Shown one piece after another: positions 1 through 8,061 of a stretch of 34,644 nucleotides of DNA. The notes under the pieces are model-generated. The model was not told the origin of the DNA and made no database searches. It was given only the letters and a program-made list of their open reading frames with translations. The position numbers and the translations under genes are program-made. Source of the stretch: DATJSJ01 sp035504175 (GTDB taxonomy: Bacteria; Pseudomonadota; Alphaproteobacteria; Acetobacterales; Acetobacteraceae); the NCBI GenBank assembly GCA_035504175.1, contig DATJSJ010000001.1:1-34644 (forward strand), read 5' to 3'. Each line of letters starts with the position of its first letter. The stretch's first letter is position 1.

Positions 1-556
1 GCGTCCCGGTAATCCCCGTGATGCTGACATAGTAAACGAAGCCGGAGCTACCGGTCAGCACCAGTGGCAAGCGTTCGTCATGCGTGGTGGGCGCGATCAG
101 CCGAATCACGTCCAGGCCGTTGGCTCTGGCATGCGGCAGCAGCAGGTCGGCCTCTTCCGTCGGAAGATCCACGACGATCAAGCCATCCACGCCGGAAGCC
201 GCCGCATCAACGCAAAAGCGACGGGGCTCATAGGCCAGGATTGGATTGAGATAGCCCATCAGCACGATCGGCGTGGCGTCGTCTTCACGCCGGAATTCCC
301 GTACCATCGCCAAGGTCCGTGCCATAGTGGCGCCCGCTTTCAAGGCCCGCTTGCCAGCGGCCTGAATAGTGGGACCGTCGGCCATTGGGTCGGTAAAGGG
401 CATGCCGATCTCGATCAGATCCGCGCCCGCACCCGGCATGCCGCGAAGCAGCGCCATAGAGGTGGCGGCATCGGGATCCCAGGCCTCGACAAATGGAATC
501 AGGGCCGCGCGGCGCTGCTTTTTCAGGGCCGTAAATCGCGCGGCGATCCGGCTCAC
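1..556 (-). CDS. trpA: Tryptophan synthase alpha chain, partial (3' end outside window)
   Basis: Cleaves indole-3-glycerol phosphate to indole and glyceraldehyde-3-phosphate; indole then tunnels to TrpB in the cytoplasmic alpha2-beta2 complex. About 185 codons are visible with no stop. The catalytic acids fall at Glu49 and Asp60, inside IEIGMPFTDPMADGPT, which matches the numbering of the enteric enzyme. Near the cut end the family motif GFVYYVSITGITG is present. The GTG start overlaps the trpB stop as GTGA, so translation is probably coupled. One oddity: the usual T-A-G-D-P loop near residue 24 reads E-A-W-D-P. The GC content, counted by hand, is slightly lower than in trpB. Identification is secure; the length is unknown because of the window edge. 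Confidence 0.96.
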   Translation of the reverse strand, partial: MSRIAARFTALKKQRRAALIPFVEAWDPDAATSMALLRGMPGAGADLIEIGMPFTDPMADGPTIQAAGKRALKAGATMARTLAMVREFRREDDATPIVLMGYLNPILAYEPRRFCVDAAASGVDGLIVVDLPTEEADLLLPHARANGLDVIRLIAPTTHDERLPLVLTGSSGFVYYVSITGITGT

Positions 557-1779
557 AGCTGCACTCCCAGCCGCTCGGCGACGGCGAAGATGTCCTTGTC
601 GCCGCGGCCGCACATGTTCATCACGATCAGGTGGTCGCGCGGCAGCTTAGGCGCAATCTTCGCGACATGCGCCAGCGCGTGCGCCGGCTCCAGCGCCGGG
701 ATGATGCCTTCGGTGCGGGTGCAAAGCTGGAAGGCCGCCAGCGCTTCCTGGTCGGTGGCGGAGACATATTCGACCCGGCCGATCTCATGCAGCCAGGCAT
801 GCTCCGGCCCGATGCCGGGATAATCCAGTCCCGCGCTGATCGAGTGAGCCTCAATGATCTGGCCGTCGTCGTCCTGCAGCAGGTAGGTGCGATTGCCGTG
901 GAGGACCCCGGGGCGGCCGCCGGTCAGGCTGGCGGCGTGCTCGCCGGTCTCGATGCCGTGGCCGCCGGCTTCGACGCCGATCAGCCGCACCGGGTCGTCC
1001 AGGAACGGGTGGAACAATCCCATGGCGTTGGAGCCGCCACCGATGCAGGCCACGGCGACGTCGGGCAGGCGGCCCTCGGCTTCCTGTAGTTGCTGCCTGG
1101 TTTCCTCGCCGATCACCGACTGGAAGTCGCGCACCATCATCGGGTACGGATGCGGCCCGGCGACGGTGCCGATCAGGTAGTAGGTGTCCTGGACATTGGC
1201 GACCCAGTCGCGCAGCGCCTCATTCATCGCGTCCTTCAGGGTGGACGCGCCCGACGTCACCGGCTTCACCTCCGCCCCGAGCAATTTCATGCGGAACACG
1301 TTGGGCTTTTGCCGTTCGACGTCGGTGGCGCCCATATAGACGGTGCAGGGCAGGCCGAACAACGCGCACATCGTTGCGGTGGCGACGCCGTGCTGGCCGG
1401 CACCCGTTTCGGCAATGATCCGCGTCTTGCCCATGCGCCGAGCCAGCAGGATCTGGCCCATGCAGTTGTTCGCCTTGTGGCTGCCGGTGTGGTTCAGCTC
1501 ATCGCGCTTGAAGTAGACGCGGGCGCCGCCGAGCTGGCGGGTCAGCCGCTCGGCGAGCCAGAGCGGGCTCGGCCGGCCGACATAGTCGCGGAGATAGAGG
1601 TCAAGCTCGCGGCGGAATTCCGGGTCGCGGCGGGCGGCGTCATAGGCGCGCTCGACCTCGAGGATCAGCGGCATCAGCGTCTCGGCGACGAACCGGCCGC
1701 CGAATTCGCCGAAGCGCCCGCGCCCGTCCGGGCCGTTGCGCAGGCTGTTGCGGCCGTGGCCGGCGGCGATCTCGTTCAC
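553..1779 (-). CDS. trpB: Tryptophan synthase beta chain
   Basis: PLP enzyme that condenses indole with serine to make tryptophan. It has 408 residues, the normal family length. The PLP lysine is Lys102 in HTGSHKANN, the phosphate-binding loop GGGSNA is near residues 247-252, and the substrate loop ETGAGQHG is at 124-131. I chose the GTG at 1779 because GGAGGG lies about 6 bases upstream and the protein then begins shortly before the conserved GRFGEFGGRFV block. The frame stays open far upstream, but that extension has no TrpB similarity. It overlaps trpA by four bases. trpF, often found upstream of trpB in proteobacteria, is absent here; a divergent corA-like gene occupies that position. Confidence 0.97.
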   Translation of the reverse strand: MNEIAAGHGRNSLRNGPDGRGRFGEFGGRFVAETLMPLILEVERAYDAARRDPEFRRELDLYLRDYVGRPSPLWLAERLTRQLGGARVYFKRDELNHTGSHKANNCMGQILLARRMGKTRIIAETGAGQHGVATATMCALFGLPCTVYMGATDVERQKPNVFRMKLLGAEVKPVTSGASTLKDAMNEALRDWVANVQDTYYLIGTVAGPHPYPMMVRDFQSVIGEETRQQLQEAEGRLPDVAVACIGGGSNAMGLFHPFLDDPVRLIGVEAGGHGIETGEHAASLTGGRPGVLHGNRTYLLQDDDGQIIEAHSISAGLDYPGIGPEHAWLHEIGRVEYVSATDQEALAAFQLCTRTEGIIPALEPAHALAHVAKIAPKLPRDHLIVMNMCGRGDKDIFAVAERLGVQL

Positions 1780-1978
1780 GACAAGCCCTCCATCCCGGGC
1801 CGGGGTCTTAGCGCAGGCGCCAGGCGGGGTCACGCCCGGCCGGCACAACAGCCGCGCGGTGCCGGCTCGCCTGACGGGTGGGTCGGGGTGGCCCCATCGG
1901 GGTGGTCGAGAAGCAGCTGGCGAGCGGTCGGCAGCGCGTCGGCCCGGAACGCCGCCGTTCGCCGGCGCCGCGTCGGCG

Positions 1979-2006
1979 GGGCGGCCCGCGGTCGGGCGGC
2001 CCGCGG
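1979..2006. repeat. Two tandem 13-bp GC-rich repeats between trpB and corA-like gene
   Basis: GGGCGGCCCGCGG occurs at 1979-1991 and again at 1994-2006, separated by two bases. Each copy contains a short GC palindrome, so the pair could fold. It lies in the 288-bp divergent gap that must hold the promoters of both trpBA and the corA-like gene. I found no convincing -35/-10 pair in that gap on either strand. The function is unknown and the repeat may simply reflect local GC richness. Confidence 0.5.
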
Positions 2007-2067
2007 CCGGGCGACGAATCGGAAAGGGCGGGGATAGAGTAACGGCCCCAAGTCGCGCAGGCCCCGC

Positions 2068-3048
2068 ATGCTCCTCGTCAGTTCCGGCACCCAGCCCCGC
2101 CACGCCGTCGAGCCGGACGCGGGGGCGCAGGATCGGGTCGCCGGCGGCGTGTGGATCGATCTGTGCGAGGCGAGCGACGCCGAGCGGGCGCTGGTCGAGC
2201 GGGCGACCGGATTGCGGGTGCCGGCGCGCGAAGAACTGTCGGAGATCGAGAATTCGAGCCGCCTCAGCGCCCATGCCGGCGTCCTGACGCTGAGCATGCC
2301 CACGGTCACCCGGGCCCGCGGCCATTCCACGATCTCGCCGCTCGGTTTCGTGCTGTCGCGCGAGCGGCTGCTGACCGTGCGCTACAACGAGATGCCGGTG
2401 TTCGACAGTTTCGCCGAGGAATTCCCCGAGGGCGACCGTCCGCGCACCGCCGTGGCCGCCTTCGTGGGGCTGCTGGAGGCGATCGGCGATCACCTGGCCG
2501 ATCTGCTGGAGCATGTCGCGGGCGAGCTGGAGACGATTTCCCGCCGGGTGTTCACCCCTCGCGGGAGCGACCGGAAGGGGCGGGCGCGCGAGGATGCATT
2601 GCTGCAGGAGACGCTGCAGAGCATCGGCCGCGCCGCCGATCTGGTCTCGCATATCCGTGACAGCCTGCTGGGGGTCGGACGGATCGCCGGCTACGTGTAC
2701 GAGGCCGCGTCCGACTGGACGCCGGCGGAACTTCGTTCCCGTTTCACGACGCTGCGCCAGGACATCGCCTCGCTGAACGACTACGACGCGCAGATGACCA
2801 ACAAGGCGCAGTTCCTGCTGGATGCGACGCTCGGCCTGATCAACATCCAGCAGAACAACGGCATCCGGGTGCTGACGGTGGTCTCGGTGGTCGGCGTGCC
2901 GCCGACCCTGGTCGCCAGCATCTACGGCATGAACTTCAAGGACATGCCTGAGCTGAACTGGAGCTTCGGCTATTACTACGGGCTCACGGTGATCCTGCTC
3001 AGCGCCGTGCTGCCGCTGCTCTGGTTCCGCCGCCGTGGCTGGCTGTAG
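2068..3048 (+). CDS. CorA-family divalent metal ion channel
   Basis: Inner-membrane homopentameric channel of the CorA/ZntB superfamily, which transports Mg2+, Co2+, Ni2+ or Zn2+. It has 326 residues, the usual length. A large cytoplasmic alpha/beta plus helical N-terminal domain covers about residues 1-265. Two C-terminal membrane helices flank the signature YGMNF, followed by the acidic loop MPELNW and a positively charged end. The helix before the pore (TNKAQFLLDATLGLINIQQNNGI) is typical CorA stalk. The motif YGMNF-x-MPE points to CorA rather than ZntB, but ion selectivity cannot be read from sequence. ATG at 2068 is preceded by GCAGG. It is a stand-alone gene divergent from trpBA. Confidence 0.93.
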   Translation: MLLVSSGTQPRHAVEPDAGAQDRVAGGVWIDLCEASDAERALVERATGLRVPAREELSEIENSSRLSAHAGVLTLSMPTVTRARGHSTISPLGFVLSRERLLTVRYNEMPVFDSFAEEFPEGDRPRTAVAAFVGLLEAIGDHLADLLEHVAGELETISRRVFTPRGSDRKGRAREDALLQETLQSIGRAADLVSHIRDSLLGVGRIAGYVYEAASDWTPAELRSRFTTLRQDIASLNDYDAQMTNKAQFLLDATLGLINIQQNNGIRVLTVVSVVGVPPTLVASIYGMNFKDMPELNWSFGYYYGLTVILLSAVLPLLWFRRRGWL

Positions 3049-3057
3049 CGGCGGGCG

Positions 3058-3969
3058 TCAGGTACGCCCGCCCGGCGGCACCGGCGCCGGCGGAGCAGGC
3101 GGCCTCGCCTGCCGCAACCAGGCGATGACGTCGCGGCGCGCCGCCGGGTCCGGGAGGTTTGCCGGCATCAGCGCGCCCGGGAGGAATGCGGCGGGTCCGG
3201 CCAGCCAGCGGTCGAGGCTCGCCTCGCTCCATACGAGGTCCGACCGGGCCAGGGCGGCCGAATAGGGGAAATGCGCCACGCTGCCGGCGCGGCGGCCGAC
3301 CACGCCACGCAGCGGCGGCCCGACCCGGGCCACATCCAGCGCGTGGCAGCCGGCGCATTGTGCGGCGAAAATCTTGCCCCCGGCGACCGGATCGGGCGGC
3401 GCCGACGCGAAGCGGGCGAGGTCGGTCGGCTGCCCCGGCGCGCGCGAGCGGAAGAACGTGTAGGAGAGCGTGATGTCCTGCACGTCAGCGGTGCCCGGAT
3501 CGGTGGCGAGCCGGGGGTCGACGAAGAAATCGACCGGCATCTCCACTTTCTGGTGCGCGCCGAGCCGCTCCTCGGTGAAGCAGAAGCACTGGATCTTCTT
3601 GAAGTAGATCCCGGCCTTCGCCGGCGTCACGTTGAACGTGGCGTGGCCGACGATGTCCTGGTCCGACAGGTTCTCGGCCGAGAAGAAGACCACCGTGTCC
3701 TGGCCGAGCGGCAGCCGCACCGATCGCTGCTCCGGACGGAATCGCCAGGGCAGGCCGGGTGCGATGTTGGTGTCGAACGCGACGGTGACGAGACGGCCGC
3801 CGGCGGCGCCCGGCGCGGCGGCGGCGCGCTGGGTCGTGCCGTTGGCGCCGGTCGCGGCGCAGAACAGCCGGTACAGCGTCACGGAATAGCAGACCAGGGT
3901 GGTCATCACCCCGATCGCCGCCAGCAGGCTGCCGACCAGCAGGGTCTGTCTCGTTCGCTGCGACGCCAT
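3058..3969 (-). CDS. ctaG: Cox11/CtaG copper chaperone fused to a C-terminal cytochrome c domain
   Basis: Cox11/CtaG inserts copper into the CuB site of heme-copper oxidase subunit I. It is anchored by one N-terminal membrane helix (about residues 10-32) with the domain in the periplasm. The copper motif CFCF is present at residues 128-131 (Cys128, Cys130), and the family's usual C-terminal strand ITLSYTFF ends near 173. Here the protein continues for about 130 residues: a linker, then a c-type cytochrome domain with heme motif CAGCH (205-209), a GPPLRGVVGR loop and the probable axial Met268 in PGALMPANL, then a Pro-rich tail. Total length is 303 residues against roughly 190-200 for ordinary Cox11. 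The ATG at 3969 follows GAGGGAG. No other cox gene is nearby, so this is a detached chaperone gene. Confidence 0.92.
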   Translation of the reverse strand: MASQRTRQTLLVGSLLAAIGVMTTLVCYSVTLYRLFCAATGANGTTQRAAAAPGAAGGRLVTVAFDTNIAPGLPWRFRPEQRSVRLPLGQDTVVFFSAENLSDQDIVGHATFNVTPAKAGIYFKKIQCFCFTEERLGAHQKVEMPVDFFVDPRLATDPGTADVQDITLSYTFFRSRAPGQPTDLARFASAPPDPVAGGKIFAAQCAGCHALDVARVGPPLRGVVGRRAGSVAHFPYSAALARSDLVWSEASLDRWLAGPAAFLPGALMPANLPDPAARRDVIAWLRQARPPAPPAPVPPGGRT

Positions 3970-4022
3970 GGGCGCGCCGTCTCCCTCGCCTCCGCCGGGG
4001 CTCACCTGCCCGCATCCGGCGC

Positions 4023-4038
4023 CCCGGGCAAGCCCGGG
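4023..4038. repeat. Perfect 7-bp inverted repeat in the ctaG / hydratase divergent gap
   Basis: CCCGGGC, two bases, then GCCCGGG forms a strong hairpin or a protein-binding palindrome. It sits roughly 55 bp upstream of ctaG and 90 bp upstream of the hydratase gene, where both divergent promoters should lie. No clear -35/-10 could be assigned. Its role is unknown. Confidence 0.5.
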
Positions 4039-4126
4039 CGCGGCACGACGGGTGGCGCGACGCACGCGCCTGTTCGCGGTGCGGGCCACGCAGTATGACG
4101 GTCTGCGCCAGCCGACCGGAGACGAG

Positions 4127-4981
4127 ATGGCAGAGCACCCGGGATTTGCCGCGGCGATCGGCCGCACCGAGCGGCGCGAAGATCGCGTCACCCCGGCCCT
4201 GCTGTCGCGGATGGCCGCAACCCTGGATGTGCCGCCGCCGGCTGACGGCACCCTGCCGCCGCTCTGGCATTGGGGGATGTTCCAGCATTGGCTGGCGCCG
4301 GACCGATTGGGCGCGGACGGGCACGCCAGGCGCGGTGGCTTCCTGCCCGACACCCCCGGGCTGGAGCGGCGCATGTGGGCCGGCGGGCGGCTCGATTTCT
4401 ACCTGCCGCTGCGCGCCGGCGACGCTGTCAGCCGCACCAGCACGATCACCGCGATCGAGGCGAAGCACGGCGCGTCCGGCGCGCTCGTGTTCCTCACCCT
4501 GCGGCACGAGATCGCCCGTCCCGATGGACTGGCGCTGACCGAGGAGCAGGATCTCGTGTTTCGCGCCGCGCCCACGGGACTGCGCCCGGCGAATCACGTG
4601 CCGCCGGCTCCGCCCGGCGCCAGCCGGCGGATCGTGCAGCCGGATGCGGTGCTGCTGTTCCGCTATTCGGCGCTGACCGGCAACGCCCATCGGATCCATT
4701 ACGACGCCGATTTCACCCGCGGCACCGAGGGCTATCCGGATCTGGTGGTGCACGGGCCGTTGCAGGCGACCTGGCTGGCCGCGCTGGCCGCCTCGATCGC
4801 TGGCCGGCGGATCGGCCGGTTCAGCTTTCTCGCGCGTCGGCCCGCCTATGTCGGCCGGACGCTGACGCTGGAAGCCTGGGAGGAAGAGGGGCAGGTCTCG
4901 GCGCGCAGCCTCGACCCGAACGGCGCGGTCTGCATGTCGGCGAGCGCCGAGTTCCCCCGGGATGCGCCCGACGAAACCTGA
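4127..4981 (+). CDS. MaoC/HTD2-like acyl-CoA hydratase (mesaconyl-C4-CoA hydratase type)
   Basis: Hot-dog fold hydratase/dehydratase of the FAS1-like, HTD2 group, acting on enoyl- or hydroxyacyl-thioesters in the cytoplasm. It has 284 residues. The N-terminal half begins with the typical IGRTERREDRVTPAL segment and has the WHWGMF(Q)HW block. The C-terminal half carries the hydratase signature GNAHRIHYD...YPDLVVHGPL. Members of this group include mesaconyl-C4-CoA and itaconyl-CoA hydratases, but the substrate cannot be set from sequence. I chose the ATG at 4127, preceded by GGAGA. The frame is open further upstream into the divergent gap, but that part lacks family similarity. A LACTB2-like hydrolase follows 45 bp downstream. 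Confidence 0.85.
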   Translation: MAEHPGFAAAIGRTERREDRVTPALLSRMAATLDVPPPADGTLPPLWHWGMFQHWLAPDRLGADGHARRGGFLPDTPGLERRMWAGGRLDFYLPLRAGDAVSRTSTITAIEAKHGASGALVFLTLRHEIARPDGLALTEEQDLVFRAAPTGLRPANHVPPAPPGASRRIVQPDAVLLFRYSALTGNAHRIHYDADFTRGTEGYPDLVVHGPLQATWLAALAASIAGRRIGRFSFLARRPAYVGRTLTLEAWEEEGQVSARSLDPNGAVCMSASAEFPRDAPDET

Positions 4982-5026
4982 CGGCACGCCCGCCCGGCCG
5001 CACCCCGGCCGGACCGCGCCCCGCGC

Positions 5027-5854
5027 ATGGCGTTCCTGACCGAGGCGCCGCCGCAGCGCGGTGTGGCGTTGCCTGTCGCGCCCGGGGTGAGGCGCATCGT
5101 CGCCGGCAATCCTGGGCCGATGACCTATCACGGCACCAACACGTATCTGATCGACGCCATCCCCGGCATCACTCGGGCTGCGACGGTACTGGATCCCGGT
5201 CCGGACGAGCCGGCGCACCGCGCCGCCATCCTCGATGCGGCGGCGGGCCAGGTCGGTCTGATCATCCTGACCCACGGCCATGCCGATCACGCCGCCGGCG
5301 CCGCGGCGCTGCGGGCCGCGACGGGCGCCCCGGTCGCCGCCTTCGCCGGCGCGACGGCCACGCCCGACCTTCCGCTCCGCGGGGGTGACCATGTCGTCGG
5401 ACTGGAGGTGCTGCACACGCCCGGTCATGCTGCAGACCATCTCTGCCTGGTCGGACGCGATGGGGTGCTGTTCAGCGGTGACCACGTCATGTCCTGGGCG
5501 AGCAGCGCCATCATCCCGCCCGACGGCGACATGGCCGCCTACATGGCCGGATTGCTCCGGCTGCTGCGGCGGGACGACCGGCTCTACCTGCCTGGCCACG
5601 GCCCGCCGCTGCCCGAGCCGCAGGCACTGGTGGCGGAACTGCTGGCGCATCGGCAGGCGCGGGAGGCGGAAGTGCTCGCGGCTCTCGCCGACCAGCCGCG
5701 GGACGAGGCGACGCTGCTGCGCGCAATCTACCCCGATCTGGCGCCCGGCCTTACCGCCGCCGCGGTGGCAACACTGCAGGCACATCTGCGAAAGCTGGCG
5801 GCCGACGGACAGGTCGTCGGGAAGGCGGGACGCTGGCGGATCACCGCCGGCTGA
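5027..5854 (+). CDS. Metallo-beta-lactamase-fold hydrolase, LACTB2-like
   Basis: Cytoplasmic MBL-fold metallohydrolase of 275 residues. The metal ligands are visible: HGHADH at residues 83-88, His134 in TPGH, Asp152 in SGDH and His191 in PGHGPP. The early stretch NPGPMTYHGTNTYLI and a C-terminal winged-helix-like segment (about 205-275, ending LAADGQVVGKAGRWRI) match the LACTB2/BLACT_WH group. Some members are RNases and others thioesterases or hydrolases of unknown substrate, so I assign no reaction. It probably forms a two-gene unit with the upstream acyl-CoA hydratase, which would make a thioester-related role reasonable, though that is inference. Confidence 0.88.
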   Translation: MAFLTEAPPQRGVALPVAPGVRRIVAGNPGPMTYHGTNTYLIDAIPGITRAATVLDPGPDEPAHRAAILDAAAGQVGLIILTHGHADHAAGAAALRAATGAPVAAFAGATATPDLPLRGGDHVVGLEVLHTPGHAADHLCLVGRDGVLFSGDHVMSWASSAIIPPDGDMAAYMAGLLRLLRRDDRLYLPGHGPPLPEPQALVAELLAHRQAREAEVLAALADQPRDEATLLRAIYPDLAPGLTAAAVATLQAHLRKLAADGQVVGKAGRWRITAG

Positions 5855-5949
5855 GCCGCCAGCCGCACGCGCCGGTAGGTCGGTCCGGCACCCCGACACG
5901 CGGCTGCGCGTAACGATTTTGACCGGACATCATATTGCAGAACTGTGAC

Positions 5950-5965
5950 GTTGCTGCGCAGCAAC
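5950..5965. promoter_or_regulatory. Perfect 16-bp palindrome upstream of porin gene
   Basis: GTTGCTGCGCAGCAAC is a perfect inverted repeat with a central CG step. It lies about 120 bp before the porin start. A TTGACC that could serve as a -35 element lies at 5919-5924, so the palindrome would overlap or closely follow the start of transcription, a position suited to a repressor. The centre-CG symmetry resembles LacI/GalR-family operators. No regulator gene is adjacent, so the regulator is unknown. Confidence 0.5.
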
Positions 5966-6087
5966 ACCGGCGCGGTGAGGACACGGTGTCATGATCTTGT
6001 CTCGGGTTTGCGTCCCGGTGGGCTGGTTTAACGCGAGGTGCGACCCGGCACCGGTCGCCAAGACCGCTCACCCTGAAGGGACCGAGG

Positions 6088-7803
6088 ATGAGAACGCAGA
6101 TACTCCGCAATACGCTGCTCGCGGCGACCACCTTGGCCGGCGGTTTGGCCGGCATTCCAGCGGCGCACGCCCAGGACGCGACGAACGCCCAGATCAACTC
6201 CATCGAGCGGCAGATTCACGCCTTGCAGGGCCAGTTGCAGCACATGCGGCAGCAGCTCCAGTCGCGCGATCAGGAGGTCAAGGCGGCGCAGCAGCAGGCG
6301 GCGGAGGCGAAGGCCCAGGCGGCTGCGGTTGAGGCGCGCATTCCCATCGGACTCTCGGCTCCGCTGCCGCCCGGCCAGGTGCCGCCGGGCATGGTCGGGC
6401 CGACCACGCCGGTGATGACCGGCCCGCCGCTGCCGCGCGGCGCCTTCCAGGTCGGGCCGGTGACGGTCAGCCTGGGCGGCAGCTTCGTCGAGCTGGCGGG
6501 TATCTTCCGCGACCGCAATGAAGCCGCCGATATCTCCTCGACCTTCAGCGGCATCCCGCTGCCGAATTCGCCGAACTACTACGAGAACGAATTCCGCGGC
6601 TCGGCGCGGCAGAGCCGGCTTGCCCTGACCTTGGAGGGCCATCCGGACGACGATTCGACGCTGAAGGCCTATTACGAAATGGACTTCCAGAGCGCGGCGC
6701 CGACCGCGAATTCCAACCAGAGCAACAGCTACAATTTGCGCATCCGGCAGATTTACGGCGCCTATGACAACAAGGCCTGGGGTCTGCACGTGCTGGCCGG
6801 CCAGGCCTGGAGCATGCTGACGCCTCTCACGCAGGGCATCATCCCCGGCAAGGAGAACGCACCGCCCACGATCGACGCGCAGTACATGCCTGGCTTCTTC
6901 TGGGCGCGGCAGCCGCAGGTGCGCGTCGTCAAGGATTTCGACCAGCAGCGTCTCTGGGTCGGCCTGTCGCTGGAGAATCCGCAGACCACCTGGAACACCT
7001 CCGGCTACACCACGACGGGTGGCAACTCGGCACTGCTGCCGGATGGGTTCAACGCGCAGATCACCACGCCGGGCGCCGGGGTCAACTCTTCCACGGTGAA
7101 CTACAGCGACAATCTCGCGCCTGACGTCATCCTCAAGGCGGCCTGGGATCCGGGCTGGGGCCATTACGAGGCCTTCGGCATCGCCCGTTTCCTCACCGAC
7201 CGCGTCGACACGATCGGCTGGGGCACGAGCAACACGGTGCTGGCCGGCGGCGGCGGCGTCAGCATGACCCTGCCGATCATCGGCAAGAAGCTGAATTTCA
7301 CCGCGAACTTCCTGGGCGGCACCGGCATCGGTCGCTATGGCTCGGGCGGCCTGCCGGACGCGACGCTGAAGCCGGACGGCACGCCGGCGCCGATCCCCGA
7401 GATCATGGCCTGGGGCGGCCTGATCGGCTATCCGATGCCGAAGCTCCAGGTCTACGGGCTGATCGGCACGGAGCAGGAGAGCCGCACGTCCTTCAACGAA
7501 ATCGTCAAGGGCAAGAACACCGGCTTCGGCTATGGCAGCGTGCTGTATTCGAATGCCGGCTGCGACGTGGAGCTGAGCCCGCTGACCTGCACGGGCAACA
7601 CTTCTGGCCTGACGCAGGGCACGGTCGGCGCCTACTACAAAGTGCTGACCGGGAACTTCGGCACGGCACAGATCGGCGCGCAGTACTCCTATACGCGCCG
7701 CTCGATCTTCCAGGGCACGTCCGCGACACCCGGCGTGTCGGTGTCGCCGTACAGCAACGAGCAGATGGTGCTGGTCAACTTCCGCTACTATCCGTTCCAG
7801 TAG
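6088..7803 (+). CDS. Outer-membrane porin with N-terminal coiled coil (DcaP-like)
   Basis: Predicted beta-barrel porin of 571 residues. A Sec signal peptide spans residues 1-28 (cleavage AHA-QD). A Gln/Ala-rich coiled coil follows at about 31-85, with heptad-like spacing in INSIERQIHALQGQLQHMRQQL. A Pro/Gly-rich linker then leads into a long alternating aromatic/polar region typical of a barrel, ending in FRYYPFQ. This layout matches DcaP-type trimeric porins, where the coiled coil lies on the periplasmic side. The substrate is unknown. The ATG is preceded by AAGGGA. It stands alone, with a 233-bp upstream region containing a 16-bp palindrome and a GC-rich hairpin just downstream. Confidence 0.85.
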   Translation: MRTQILRNTLLAATTLAGGLAGIPAAHAQDATNAQINSIERQIHALQGQLQHMRQQLQSRDQEVKAAQQQAAEAKAQAAAVEARIPIGLSAPLPPGQVPPGMVGPTTPVMTGPPLPRGAFQVGPVTVSLGGSFVELAGIFRDRNEAADISSTFSGIPLPNSPNYYENEFRGSARQSRLALTLEGHPDDDSTLKAYYEMDFQSAAPTANSNQSNSYNLRIRQIYGAYDNKAWGLHVLAGQAWSMLTPLTQGIIPGKENAPPTIDAQYMPGFFWARQPQVRVVKDFDQQRLWVGLSLENPQTTWNTSGYTTTGGNSALLPDGFNAQITTPGAGVNSSTVNYSDNLAPDVILKAAWDPGWGHYEAFGIARFLTDRVDTIGWGTSNTVLAGGGGVSMTLPIIGKKLNFTANFLGGTGIGRYGSGGLPDATLKPDGTPAPIPEIMAWGGLIGYPMPKLQVYGLIGTEQESRTSFNEIVKGKNTGFGYGSVLYSNAGCDVELSPLTCTGNTSGLTQGTVGAYYKVLTGNFGTAQIGAQYSYTRRSIFQGTSATPGVSVSPYSNEQMVLVNFRYYPFQ

Positions 7804-7820
7804 CGATCGCCGCGACCGCG

Positions 7821-7842
7821 CCGGCCCAGCAGCTGGGGCCGG
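7821..7842 (+). terminator. GC-rich hairpin after porin gene
   Basis: CCGGCCCAGC and GCTGGGGCCGG can pair with a small bulge about 18 bp after the porin stop. No T-run follows, so intrinsic termination is not certain. Confidence 0.4.
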
Positions 7843-7959
7843 CCGGCCGGGAGAGGAGATTGCCGCGCCGGCCGCCATGGCTGGCGTTCGCGTTTCAGGT
7901 GCGTCGCCGGGGGAGCCGCTGCGTTCCCGCCTGGCGGGTGGCAGGGAACCGAGGCCGGC

Positions 7960-7977
7960 GTGTGATCGGCGTCACAC
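7960..7977. promoter_or_regulatory. Perfect CRP-type palindrome upstream of suf operon
   Basis: GTGTGATCGGCGTCACAC contains TGTGA-N6-TCACA, the classical half-sites of CRP-family regulators, with all six outer bases on each side symmetric. It lies 120 bp before the Rrf2 regulator start and about 155 bp after the porin stop. The FNR/FixK variant would read TTGA-N6-TCAA, so this is the CRP-like form. No other gene lies between it and the suf operon. Binding is inferred only. Confidence 0.6.
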
Positions 7978-8061
7978 CCGGTCGCCCGGGCGACCCCGAC
8001 CCACGGTGCCCACCGCGCGCAAAGGCTTGACGGCGGCCGCCCGATGCCTCATCTCCACCCA

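Noticed and set aside
1780..2652. Upstream continuation of the trpB reading frame on the minus strand, giving a 699-residue frame
   Set aside because: The extra part is antisense to the corA-like gene, is Arg/Ala/Pro-rich without domains, and the GTG at 1779 has a good ribosome site at the conserved TrpB start.
3485..5899. 804-residue open frame on the minus strand opposite the hydratase and MBL genes
   Set aside because: The plus-strand genes have clear catalytic motifs. The antisense frame is low-complexity Arg/Gln/Gly and exists because GC-rich codons rarely form stops on the other strand.
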